Shown one piece after another: positions 10,101 through 16,831 of a stretch of 34,630 nucleotides of DNA (the stretch's first letter is position 1; the number at the start of each line of letters is the position of its first letter). The notes under the pieces are model-generated. The model worked only from the letters and a program-made list of their open reading frames with translations. It was not told the DNA's origin and ran no database searches. The position numbers and the translations under genes are program-made. The stretch is from Gemmatimonadota bacterium. GTDB lineage: Bacteria; Latescibacterota; UBA2968; UBA8231. The stretch spans positions 1-34,630 of the forward strand of contig JABHDC010000136.1 of the NCBI GenBank assembly GCA_018673255.1. Direction: 5' to 3'.

Positions 10101-11847
10101 GATAGATATCGTAACCCGCCAGATCCGAATCATCCACGGGCGACCAGCTCAGCGTGATGCGACCGATCCCACCCGTGGCCCGGACACTCGACGGGCGTGG
10201 AATATCCGCGCTCGCCTCGGCGCCAGCAAAGACGGACATCTCGCTGCGCAGACCATTCGCATCCACGGCCTGCACCTTGTAATACAGGAGGCTGCCACCG
10301 ATCAGGTTGGAATCGACGTAGGTCGTTCGTCCTGTGGTCAGCTCACTTCCCTCTGCACCTGCCAGGAGGGTGTAATCGCCATCGGACTGGGTGGAACGAT
10401 AGATATCATAACCGGCCAGATCTGAATCATCGACGGGCGACCAGCTCAACGTAATGCGACCGCCCCCACCTGTGGCCCGGACACTCATCGGTCGAGGAAC
10501 ACCAGCCGTCGTCGTCGGTGTCGTGGAGGACTGGGGTCCCTGGTTGCCGACCTCGTCAAAAGCCAGCAAAGCATACGTGTATTGGGTCAGGGCCTTGAGG
10601 CCGGTATCGACATAGTCACGGACCTCCGCCGCCAGTGTATCGACGGGGAGCAACGATCCGCCGACTCCTTCAGCACGCAGCAACACGAAACCGGACAAGC
10701 CGGTCAGGTCGCCACCATCTACGTCACTGGGCGGTGCGCCCCATCGGACCGTGACCTGGCTGGATGCCTCATCGGCAACCGCAGACAGCGATCGAGGCGC
10801 ACCCGGAGCGGTCTCATCCGCATCCGCCTCGCCACTGACGAAGGCGGACAGTTCACTCGACTGTCCATCGGTACCCACGGCCCGGACGCGGTAGAACCGC
10901 AGTTCACCACCCGACAGCGTGCTGTCGGTGAAGGCCGTGCGGCCCGTCGTGAAGTCACCCCCTTCGCCACCTGTCAGGCGAACGTATCCGGCATCCGATC
11001 GGTCGGATCGATACACATCGTAACCGATCAGCGTGGCGTCATCGACGGCCTGCCAAGTGAGGATCACTCGCCCGATCTCGTCGCTGACACTCAATCCTGA
11101 AGGTGTGGGCAGACCCGAAGTTCTCACCTGCACGAGGGTCGCCGCACCGCTGGCATTGCCGATCTCGTCGAAGGCGAGCACGCTGTATGTGTAGCCCGTC
11201 AGTGACTTGAGACCCTCATCAACGTATTGGCGCGTCTCGGCGCTGACCGTGTCGATCGGGGCCAACCCGCCGGCACCCTCTTGGGCACGCAGGATTGCAT
11301 AACCAATCAGGCCGGACAACTCTCCCCCATTCGAATCCCGTTGGGGCGCACTCCAGCGCAGGGTCACACGACCGATCGTCTCTTCATCGGGGACGGCCGA
11401 CAGGCTCTGCGGCGCCCCGGGCGCCACGGCGTCTTCGAGGGCGGTGGCCCCGGCAAAGGCGGACAATTCGCCGCGAAGGCCGATGGTGTCCACCGCCGCA
11501 ACGCGGTAGAAGAAGGTCGCAGACTGACCCACCGTATCGGTGAAGACCGTCTTACCCGTCGTGATCTGTGCAGTGGAGTCGCCGTCACCGACGACGAAAC
11601 TGTACGTGCCATTGCTCTGATTGGCGCGGTAAATGGCGTAGCCCGCCAGGTCTTTGTCCGTCACCGCTTGCCATGCGAGGCGGATGACGCCCACCCCGGC
11701 TTCGGCGCCGATCTGAGCCGGGGTGGCCGGCAGATCCGCCACCAATTCGGATTGCGGATCGAGAGGATTGCTGCGGTCTCGATCACAGCTGATGGCAATC
11801 ATAGCGAGGCACAGTGCGCCGATTGCGCCGATTCGGCCGAGCGTCAT
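7150..11847 (-). CDS. Lipoprotein with 15 fibronectin type III domains
   Basis: A 1565-residue exported protein, probably a surface or periplasmic adhesin or scaffold. It begins with a hydrophobic signal ending AISC, so Cys21 is a likely lipid anchor, followed by a short DRDRSNPLDPQ linker. The rest is about 15 fibronectin-III domains of roughly 100 residues. They fall into two classes that mostly alternate: one with W..VDDSDLAGYD(I/V)YRS and TTGRT.(F/Y).DS, the other with SAVADE, GGDLTGLSGF..LRAEG and LTxYTYA. In order the pattern is A B A B A A B A B A B A A B plus a divergent last domain. No enzymatic domain or T9SS sorting domain was seen. The ATG at 11847 follows GGAGGA at good spacing. 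Domains 5 and 6 are a recent in-frame duplication. It lies downstream of the small exported gene at 11965 and may be cotranscribed with it. Confidence 0.9.
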   Translation of the reverse strand: MTLGRIGAIGALCLAMIAISCDRDRSNPLDPQSELVADLPATPAQIGAEAGVGVIRLAWQAVTDKDLAGYAIYRANQSNGTYSFVVGDGDSTAQITTGKTVFTDTVGQSATFFYRVAAVDTIGLRGELSAFAGATALEDAVAPGAPQSLSAVPDEETIGRVTLRWSAPQRDSNGGELSGLIGYAILRAQEGAGGLAPIDTVSAETRQYVDEGLKSLTGYTYSVLAFDEIGNASGAATLVQVRTSGLPTPSGLSVSDEIGRVILTWQAVDDATLIGYDVYRSDRSDAGYVRLTGGEGGDFTTGRTAFTDSTLSGGELRFYRVRAVGTDGQSSELSAFVSGEADADETAPGAPRSLSAVADEASSQVTVRWGAPPSDVDGGDLTGLSGFVLLRAEGVGGSLLPVDTLAAEVRDYVDTGLKALTQYTYALLAFDEVGNQGPQSSTTPTTTAGVPRPMSVRATGGGGRITLSWSPVDDSDLAGYDIYRSTQSDGDYTLLAGAEGSELTTGRTTYVDSNLIGGSLLYYKVQAVDANGLRSEMSVFAGAEASADIPRPSSVRATGGIGRITLSWSPVDDSDLAGYDIYRATRADGDYTRLSGTEGSELTTGRTAYVDSNLAGGSLLYYKVQAVDANGLRSEMSVFAGAEATADEAAPGVPRNIAAVADEENPEQITLGWSAPLTDADGGDLTGLSGFIILRTEGDGEAFVPVDTLSADLRRLVDSGLKSLTSYTYAVVAFDADGNESAQARSNVTRTAGLPVPAALRATDDVGRILLSWQSVDDSDLAGYDVYRSTTSDGEYVALSGADGDGFTTGRTSYIDSNLAGGTLLFYKVQAVGSNSLRSELSSFASGEAEADESAPGQPRNVSAVADEDDSGQITVGWNVPATDAGGDALTGLAGYVLLRAEGADGALILVDSLAADAREYADTGLRALTDYRYALFAFDAAGNEGAQALSNLTRTSGLPTPVGLSAADGIQRITVNWRAIDDEALAGYDLFRASTSDGTYQRLTGSEGTSFTTGLTTFVDSGLTAGDLYYYKVQAIGDNGLTSGLSGFAGGETLSDESSPGRPQNTSAVASQTDATAVSVRWTAPTTDANGGDLSGLDGFRVLRAEANGSLATVATLGATDRQFDDSGLRSLTRYTYAVIAFDATGNESQQSSTASTTTIGVTPPSGLAAEEGTERVTLTWADVDENDLIGYNVYRSAQPDDGYVHLSGDGGTGYTTGRTSFIDSTISAGSLVYYRVSTVTDGLESERSGFVSAIAVADTIATPAAIAANGGITRITVAWSAAEADDLAGYNVYRSTTSDGSYSRLTGIEGTAFTTGQTSFIDSGLVGGQIFFYRVSVVSGNGESDLSEFSGATVQSDTRPPSAPTFVEGQALTDDPEKLTLTWTAPTTDSSGDELTGVASYTIYRSDTATGSFAEVGTSTMASFQDSGLVAKTTYYYEIEALDEAGNVGPRSSVIAAVTGGVGVPANVRLVSTTPSSASSPPVVTISWEGSTGAIIRYEVQRTQVANSSSDADYTSILPNSLQRSRTDNTVTRGQTYYYRVRAVDLESRESDWTDPLQIDVSN
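9900..10490 (-). repeat. Tandem duplication of one fibronectin-III domain
   Basis: Two adjacent units of 297 bp (99 codons) encode domains 5 and 6 of the large lipoprotein. The protein copies are almost identical across GRITLSWSPVDDSDLAGYDI and the EMSVFAGAEA region, and the DNA is very similar with mostly synonymous differences. This breaks the A/B alternation of the array. Boundaries are approximate. Confidence 0.8.
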
Positions 11848-11964
11848 CGAATCCTCCGACCCGTAGTGGGTAGAAGCCTGTGAAACGATCCGTGCGGGCC
11901 CACGCGGGGCTTGGCGAACGGATTCGTTCGAACAGGCTCGTAGTGTGAAGTCATATCTGGTTTT

Positions 11965-12429
11965 CTAGAAAAGGGCACGTTCGACGCGCAGCGACAGTCT
12001 TCCGGGCTCGATCGCGGGAATCCAGCGAAGCCCCTCCCGCCACGAGGCGCGAACGGTCGGTCGCTGATCAGCGTCACCCAACTGCATCGAGGGCTCTTCG
12101 GGAGCTCCCGTGAGTAACAGTCGCACCCCCGTAACACCGAAGGCCGCTGCCAATGCCCAACTGACCTGACTCTTTACATCTCGGTTCGTCGTACGCTGGT
12201 AGAGTTTCTCGATTTCGGCGCTGTCGGATGCCTGCTCGTACGCAGCGTAGAAGTTGTCAGCCTCATCATTCAGATCGAAGCCCTTCTGAGCAAGCATCGC
12301 ACTGCCACCGATGAAAACCACGCCGACGAGACGACGAGGCGTGACATAGGACCCGAGGTCGGCCTGGACCGGCTCTGAGGGCATGATCAGTAGAACCGCC
12401 AGCGCGACGGCGGTGAGGACGGGCCTCAT
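11965..12429 (-). CDS. Small exported protein, unknown function
   Basis: A 154-residue protein that I do not recognise. A clear signal peptide ends around VQA-DLG (residues 21-24). The mature part has two moderately hydrophobic stretches (about 33-47 and 89-107), a polar section (FYAAYEQASD, EIEKLYQRTTNRD) and a basic C-terminus ending LRVERALF, which could be a terminal beta-strand. The general layout is similar to the two DUF5683-like proteins at 21621 and 22260, but the similarity is weak. The ATG at 12429 has GGAG eight bases upstream and starts the signal peptide; the open frame upstream runs antisense through lexA and is spurious. It is transcribed divergently from lexA, from its own promoter, with the fibronectin lipoprotein gene 117 bp downstream. 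Confidence 0.78.
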   Translation of the reverse strand: MRPVLTAVALAVLLIMPSEPVQADLGSYVTPRRLVGVVFIGGSAMLAQKGFDLNDEADNFYAAYEQASDSAEIEKLYQRTTNRDVKSQVSWALAAAFGVTGVRLLLTGAPEEPSMQLGDADQRPTVRASWREGLRWIPAIEPGRLSLRVERALF

Positions 12430-12535
12430 GCTGGTCTCTCCCATCGGCGGCGGACAACCACCGGTCATGCTTCGCAAAGCAGTGGCGAAAATGAGGCAAC
12501 CCCTTAAAACGGGTGCACTTACGGCATAATCGGTT

Positions 12536-12564
12536 ACTGTAGAGACAAGGGTGGACTTTGTCAA
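12536..12564 (-). promoter_or_regulatory. Putative promoter for the small exported protein
   Basis: On the minus strand TTGACA (plus 12559-12564) is followed after 17 bp by TACAGT (12536-12541), a good -35 and a moderate -10. It faces away from the lexA promoter, and the 17-bp inverted repeat lies between the two -35 elements. Confidence 0.6.
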
Positions 12565-12581
12565 TGCAACTACTGAGGGGT

Positions 12582-12625
12582 ATCCAGGACCTGTGACCAC
12601 GAGAAAGCGGTCACAGGTCCTGGAT
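12582..12625. repeat. Perfect 17-bp inverted repeat between divergent promoters
   Basis: The arms 12582-12598 (ATCCAGGACCTGTGACC) and 12609-12625 are exact reverse complements separated by 10 bp. The right arm shares its last base with the lexA -35 element, and the left arm lies 18 bp from the opposing -35. It could be an operator for an unknown regulator or a DNA hairpin. A terminator role is unlikely, since it lies upstream of both promoters. Confidence 0.85.
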
Positions 12626-12653
12626 TGACAAATGCACGAATGTGCAGTATATA
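12625..12653 (+). promoter_or_regulatory. lexA promoter
   Basis: A consensus -35 TTGACA (12625-12630), a 17-bp spacer and TATATA (12648-12653) make a strong sigma-70-type promoter about 75 bp upstream of the lexA ATG. The LexA box fills the spacer. Confidence 0.8.
12633..12646. promoter_or_regulatory. LexA box of the Fibrobacter type
   Basis: TGCACGAATGTGCA has perfect 5-bp arms around a 4-bp centre. It fits TGCNCN4GTGCA, the LexA-binding sequence reported for Fibrobacter succinogenes, and not the E. coli, Bacillus or alphaproteobacterial boxes. Its place between the -35 and -10 elements is typical of an autorepressed lexA gene. Confidence 0.82.
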
Positions 12654-12729
12654 TACGGGCATCGGTTGGAGGCCGATCACCCGACCACTGGAGAAGCGTC
12701 ATTACGACCAATAGCAGGAGGAAGACCAT

Positions 12730-13362
12730 ATGCCGAAGGAGCTGACCGACCGCCAGCAGGCGATTTTTGATTTTATCGCCGGCATCATTCGCGGCCGCGG
12801 CGCACCGCCGACGATCCGCGAAATCATGGAAGCCTTCGACATCAACTCGACCAACGGCGTGCGCACAACATTGGCCGCCCTCGAGAAGAAGGGTCACATC
12901 CGCCGGCACGCCAGATTGTCTCGCGGCATCGAGCTGGTTGACCAGGGCGACGCATCCATCACGCACGTCGATACGGTAGAGGTCCCTGTGCTGGGCCGCG
13001 TCGCTGCCGGGACACCCATTCTCGCGACGGAGAACATCGACTCGTCCGTCCACGTCGATCGCTCGCTTCTGCCCTCCTCCGGCGATGTCTTCGCCCTCAG
13101 TGTTCAGGGCGACAGCATGATCGAAGCCGGGATTCTCGACGGCGATGTCGTGGTTGCACGCCAACAGGAGACCGCCAATCGCGGTGAAATCGTCGTGGCC
13201 CTCATCGACGACGAAGCCACGGTGAAGCGATTCGATCCGGGCCCTGACTGCATCCGCCTGTTGCCTGAGAACGCCGCATACGACCCGATCATCGTTCGTG
13301 GAGATGAAGGGGTCCAGTTCCGCATCGCCGGTCGCGTCGTCGGCCTGATGCGGCGTCTGTAG
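12730..13362 (+). CDS. lexA: LexA repressor, SOS regulator
   Basis: Represses DNA-damage genes and cuts itself when RecA is activated. The 210-residue protein has an N-terminal winged helix (TIREIMEAFDINSTNGVRTTL, residues 28-48), a self-cleavage site at A93-G94 (RVAAGTP), the catalytic Ser129 in GDSM and the catalytic Lys166 in ATVKRF, so it should be active. The recognition helix (INSTNGVRTTL) differs from that of E. coli, in keeping with the unusual operator in its own promoter. The ATG follows an AGGAGGA. It is monocistronic or read together with the glycerate kinase 41 bp downstream. Confidence 0.97.
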   Translation: MPKELTDRQQAIFDFIAGIIRGRGAPPTIREIMEAFDINSTNGVRTTLAALEKKGHIRRHARLSRGIELVDQGDASITHVDTVEVPVLGRVAAGTPILATENIDSSVHVDRSLLPSSGDVFALSVQGDSMIEAGILDGDVVVARQQETANRGEIVVALIDDEATVKRFDPGPDCIRLLPENAAYDPIIVRGDEGVQFRIAGRVVGLMRRL

Positions 13363-13403
13363 TCATACCGTGAGCCGGTACCGGCTGTGAAGCGGGCGCA
13401 ACG

Positions 13404-14795
13404 TTGACGCCGCGATTCGGGCAGCCAATCCAGGACCTATCGCCCGCTGAGGCGGCCCTGCCTGATGCGAGGGTCCTGGCTCGCCGGCGCGATGCCCGGC
13501 GTATCCTCGACGCCGCGATTCGGGCAGCCAATCCGTTGCAGTGCCTGCAGCGAAGCGTTCGCCTGAGCGCTGACGCTCTCGTCGTCGAAGGCGAGCAATT
13601 CCCCTTGTCGCCGACAGCACGAATCCGGGTCGTCGGCGCCGGCAAGGCGACGGCCGCCATGGCGCAGGCCGTGGAAGGCATCCTGGGGGATCGTCTCGAG
13701 AGCGGCGCGATCAATACGAAATACGGTCACGCCCTTCCCCTGCAACGTATCCACACCACCGAATGTGGCCACCCGATCCCAGACGAGGCGGGCGTCGCTG
13801 GGGCCGGACTGATCCTGGACCAACTGCAGAATCTGACAGACGACGACATCGTCCTGTGCCTGTTCTCAGGGGGCGGTTCCGCCCTGCTACCGGCTCCGGC
13901 AGAGGGACTGAGCCTGACCGACAAGCAGCAGACGACGGCTCGCCTCTTGGAATGTGGCGCCAGTATCGATGAAGTGAATACCATTCGAAAGCATCTGTCC
14001 GCACTCAAGGGTGGGCAGTTGGCCCGCCACGCGATGCCAGCCCGATTGGTGACGCTCGCCATCAGTGATGTGATCGGTGATGTGGCAGACACGATCGCTT
14101 CGGGGCCCACGGTCGCAGATCCGACGACCTTTGCCGATTGCCTGAGATTGCTCGATCACTACCAGCTGCGTGCCCGTGTCCCTGCTGCCGTACGTCAGCA
14201 CCTGGAGGACGGTGAGGCCGGCCGCTTGCCCGATACCCCAGCCGCGGCCGATGAACTGGGCGATACACGATTCCACGTGGTCGGCAACAATGCACTCTCC
14301 CTCGAGGCGGCACGTGAAGCGGCTCGAGCCTGTGGCTACGAGCCGCTCGTGCTGTCCTCCCGGATCGCCGGGGAGACCCGCGATGCGGCCGGCGTGCACG
14401 TCGCCATTGGACAGGAAATCGTCAGCACGTCTCAACCCATTCGAGCCCCTGCCTGTATCATCTCAGGCGGCGAGACGACGGTGACCTTGACGGCAACAGC
14501 AGGCAAGGGAGGCCGTAATCAGGAGTTCGCCCTGGCCGCCGCCATCGACCTGCAGGGACAGCCGCAGATCACAGTTCTGAGCGCCGGCACCGATGGCACA
14601 GATGGCCCGACCGATGCGGCCGGTGCCATCGCCGACGCCTGGACTGTCGAACGCGGCAGGCGGGCAGGGTTGGTCGCCGACGACCACCTGATGACGAACG
14701 ACGCCTACCCATTCTTTGCCGCTCTCGATGACCTGATCATGACCGGCCCCACCGGAACCAATGTCATGGACCTGCGACTAGTTCTGGTGAGTTGA
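13404..14795 (+). CDS. Glycerate 2-kinase (DUF4147/MOFRL family)
   Basis: Probably phosphorylates D-glycerate to 2-phosphoglycerate. The N-terminal DUF4147 half has VGAGKA, LFSGGGSALL and EVNTIRKHLSALKGGQ; the C-terminal MOFRL domain has SGGETTV, GKGGRNQEFAL, SAGTDGTDGPT and the closing GTNVMDLRLVL. The full frame gives 463 residues. The start is weak: a TTG at 13404 without a convincing Shine-Dalgarno is the only common start codon before the conserved region. The first 26 bases or so of this leader duplicate a stretch 103 bp downstream inside the gene, in another frame, so the first 35 residues may not be authentic. Family assignment is firm; GckA versus TtuD naming cannot be settled from sequence. 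Confidence 0.88.
   Translation: MTPRFGQPIQDLSPAEAALPDARVLARRRDARRILDAAIRAANPLQCLQRSVRLSADALVVEGEQFPLSPTARIRVVGAGKATAAMAQAVEGILGDRLESGAINTKYGHALPLQRIHTTECGHPIPDEAGVAGAGLILDQLQNLTDDDIVLCLFSGGGSALLPAPAEGLSLTDKQQTTARLLECGASIDEVNTIRKHLSALKGGQLARHAMPARLVTLAISDVIGDVADTIASGPTVADPTTFADCLRLLDHYQLRARVPAAVRQHLEDGEAGRLPDTPAAADELGDTRFHVVGNNALSLEAAREAARACGYEPLVLSSRIAGETRDAAGVHVAIGQEIVSTSQPIRAPACIISGGETTVTLTATAGKGGRNQEFALAAAIDLQGQPQITVLSAGTDGTDGPTDAAGAIADAWTVERGRRAGLVADDHLMTNDAYPFFAALDDLIMTGPTGTNVMDLRLVLVS
13406..13431 (+). repeat. 26-bp direct repeat, copy 1
   Basis: Identical over 26 bases (beginning GACGCCGCGATTCGG) to 13509-13534. It lies at the extreme 5' end of the glycerate kinase frame, and the bases after it continue into AGGACCT, so the sequence ATCCAGGACCT of the lexA-upstream inverted repeat occurs again at 13428-13438. 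Confidence 0.85.
13509..13534 (+). repeat. 26-bp direct repeat, copy 2
   Basis: Second copy, 103 bp from the first and therefore in a different reading frame. Here it encodes DAAIRAANP, which belongs to the conserved N-terminal helix of the kinase, so this is presumably the original copy. Confidence 0.85.
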
Positions 14796-14804
14796 GCGGG
14801 TGCC

Positions 14805-14830
14805 AGGTCGCGCGACCGGGAACGCGACCT
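14805..14830 (+). terminator. Hairpin after the glycerate kinase gene
   Basis: Perfect 8-bp arms AGGTCGCG (14805-14812) and CGCGACCT (14823-14830) around a 10-base loop, ten bases after the stop codon. No T tract follows, so termination activity is uncertain. Confidence 0.45.
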
Positions 14831-14924
14831 ATGCTACAGCGTTTACAGGATGTTGGATTCGCTTGACAGTGCCTGATGGCACAGCGACACTCTGGAACAT
14901 CCCCACTGCATCGTTCGAGATGAT

Positions 14925-15857
14925 ATGGCGCCCTACTTCAGACACCTGATCCCTCTGCTGTTCCTGGCAATGACTCACCTGCCCGCCAATGCGGCCAGTG
15001 GTTTCGCCGGCGAGTTTCTCGCTGTGGGTGCCGGTGCACGTGGATTGGCACTGGGCAATGCCTATGTCGCCATCGCGCAGGATGCGACGGCCGGCTACTG
15101 GAACCCGGCTGGGCTGGCCCGGGCCGAACACGAAGTGCATCTGATGCACGCTGAACGGTACGACGGTCTCGTCGACCAGGATTTCATCGCTGCCAGTTTC
15201 GATGCGCCCTTTGTCGATGGTGCCGCCGTCTCCTTGCTCCGTCTGGGCGTAGATGACATTGCCTTCACCTCCCTGCCCAACCCGGCAGCCCCCATGGGGC
15301 CTGACAACCGACCCGTGGTGAGTTCGACTGAGACCAGCGCCGACTACGCCGTGTATCTGTCCGGCGGACGCCAACTGAGCGATCGGCTGGCCATGGGTGT
15401 CAGCGCGAAGGTCATCTATCGAACAATTGCCGACTTCACAGCCTACGGGGCGGGTCTGGATGTGGGACTACGCTACCATCTGGCAGATGATCTCGTACTT
15501 GCCGCCAATCTGCGTGACCTGACCACGACTCCGATCCTCTGGGATGGTGGTACCGATCGAATCATGCCTTCCGCCGTCATCGGCCTTGGTTTCACGCGTC
15601 AGGTGGGCGGCGGTACGGCAGCGGTGCTGTTGTCGAGTCGGGGTGGTGGCGACGCGTCAGACGATGCCACGATGCCCATCAACGCCGGCATGGAGTACAA
15701 CCACGGGAAGCTAGCCCTGCGCGCAGGTCTGGATGAGGAGCGCCAGAGCTTTGGACTCGGTCTTCGCCCTCACGCGCGGCTCGGTCTCGACATCGCCTAC
15801 CTGCAGCACCCGGATCTCGAGGACACCTATCTGCTCTCCGCCCGCCTTGGATTCTGA
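14925..15857 (+). CDS. PorV/PorQ-family outer-membrane beta-barrel protein
   Basis: The 310-residue protein has a signal peptide ending near NA-ASG (residues 21-25), then the PorV/PorQ (UPF0164) signature: GAGARGLALGNAYVAIAQDATAGYWNPAGLA. The remainder alternates polar and hydrophobic residues as in a beta-barrel and ends in LLSARLGF, a typical terminal strand with a C-terminal Phe. PorV-type proteins act in type IX secretion as outer-membrane carriers or shuttles; a general transport role is also possible, and the family alone does not decide. It is one of two such proteins in the window (the other at 29739 is next to porU). The ATG at 14925 begins the signal peptide. Its 3' end nearly touches era. 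Confidence 0.88.
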   Translation: MAPYFRHLIPLLFLAMTHLPANAASGFAGEFLAVGAGARGLALGNAYVAIAQDATAGYWNPAGLARAEHEVHLMHAERYDGLVDQDFIAASFDAPFVDGAAVSLLRLGVDDIAFTSLPNPAAPMGPDNRPVVSSTETSADYAVYLSGGRQLSDRLAMGVSAKVIYRTIADFTAYGAGLDVGLRYHLADDLVLAANLRDLTTTPILWDGGTDRIMPSAVIGLGFTRQVGGGTAAVLLSSRGGGDASDDATMPINAGMEYNHGKLALRAGLDEERQSFGLGLRPHARLGLDIAYLQHPDLEDTYLLSARLGF

Positions 15858-15866
15858 GCCCACCAG

Positions 15867-15886
15867 CCTGCCCGGTGCCGGGCAGG
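15867..15886 (+). promoter_or_regulatory. GC-rich palindrome at the era start
   Basis: CCTGCCCGG and CCGGGCAGG are perfect 9-bp arms separated by two bases. It begins nine bases after the stop codon of the PorV-like gene and ends at the first base of the likely GTG start of era. It could end transcription of the upstream gene or mask the era start codon in RNA. Confidence 0.6.
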
Positions 15887-16782
15887 TGCAGCGCAGCGGC
15901 TACGTCGCGCTCGTCGGCCGCCCCAATGCCGGCAAGTCGACTCTCTTCAATGCAATTCTCGGTCAGCGGCTGTCCATCGTAACGGCCAAGCCGCAGACAA
16001 CCAGGCAGCGGGTCCTCGGCATTCTCACACGTGCTGATTCTCAGACCGTCTTCCTCGATACACCGGGCCTGCTGGAGTCGAGTTACAAACTCCACGAAAA
16101 TCTCGAACGGCAGATCCAGCGCTCCACGCGCGATGCCGATCTCATTCTGCTGCTGCTCGACGCCTGCCGCCTGCAGGATCGATCCGATCTGATCCATACC
16201 TTCCTCAAGCAACTGGGAAATCGTCGGCAGACACTTCTGGCAGTCCTGAACAAGGTCGATACCGTCAAACCTGAGGCGATCGAGCCACTGCTGGAGGAAG
16301 CGAAGACCACGTACGACCTGCCGGATGTCTTGCCCCTGTCGGCGCTACACGGCACGAACGTGCGGAATCTGCTGAAGACACTCGGGGATAGACTACCACC
16401 TGGGCCAGCTCTCTATCCTCCCGATATGGTGGCCGATCAGCCCGAGCGATTCTTCGCCGCTGAGTTGATTCGCGAAGCAGCTTTTGAGCGCCTCGATGAT
16501 GAGTTGCCCTATTCGATCGAAGTCGTCATCGACGAATTCAACGAACCCGACCCTGGCTCCAAACGCAAGGCCTACATCCACGCGACCCTCTTCGTCGAAC
16601 GCGACAGCCAGAAGGGCATCGTCATCGGCAAGGGCGGAAAACGCCTTCGCGCCATTGGATCTGCGGCGCGCCCGAAGATCGAGGAACTCGTCGAGTTGCC
16701 GGTCTATCTCGAACTGCGAGTGAAGGTGCGTCCCGACTGGCGTTCGAAGGATCGCGACCTGCGCGAATTCGGATATGTGTAG
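15886..16782 (+). CDS. era: GTPase Era
   Basis: GTPase that binds the 3' end of 16S rRNA and helps mature the 30S subunit. With the GTG at 15886 the protein is 298 residues, the normal length. It has G1 GRPNAGKST (11-19), the G2 region TTRQRV, G3 DTPG (58-61), G4 NKVD (122-125), and a C-terminal KH domain with VIGKGGKRLRAIG. The frame is open further upstream within the PorV-like gene; a TTG at 15847 overlapping that gene's stop is an alternative start. Neither has a clear Shine-Dalgarno, and the GTG abuts a strong palindrome, which suggests coupling or structural control. purD follows 49 bp downstream. Confidence 0.95.
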   Translation: MQRSGYVALVGRPNAGKSTLFNAILGQRLSIVTAKPQTTRQRVLGILTRADSQTVFLDTPGLLESSYKLHENLERQIQRSTRDADLILLLLDACRLQDRSDLIHTFLKQLGNRRQTLLAVLNKVDTVKPEAIEPLLEEAKTTYDLPDVLPLSALHGTNVRNLLKTLGDRLPPGPALYPPDMVADQPERFFAAELIREAAFERLDDELPYSIEVVIDEFNEPDPGSKRKAYIHATLFVERDSQKGIVIGKGGKRLRAIGSAARPKIEELVELPVYLELRVKVRPDWRSKDRDLREFGYV

Positions 16783-16831
16783 TGCACGAAGCCCGCTCCC
16801 ATCCACATCATAGAACACGGAGTGAGATCAG

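Noticed and set aside
7150..11847. Periodic repeats considered as a CRISPR or minisatellite array
   Set aside because: The period is about 300 bp, in frame, and encodes fibronectin-III domains.
11915..11930. Palindrome CGAACGGATTCGTTCG considered as a Bacillus-type LexA box
   Set aside because: The half-site spacing is 6 rather than 4 bp and the genome already shows a different LexA box; left as an unassigned palindrome upstream of the fibronectin gene.
12430..13164. Upstream extension of the small exported protein to 399 residues
   Set aside because: The extension runs antisense through the lexA promoter and gene; the ATG at 12429 has a ribosome-binding site and a signal peptide.
14863..14891. 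Possible promoter with TTGACA before the PorV-like gene at 14925
   Set aside because: The -35 is perfect, but the -10 at normal spacing (GACACT) is poor, and GTGCC/GGCAC within the spacer is a short 5-bp repeat.
15733..15846. A longer Era starting at the ATG at 15733
   Set aside because: This adds 51 residues that overlap the PorV-like gene in another frame and do not resemble Era.
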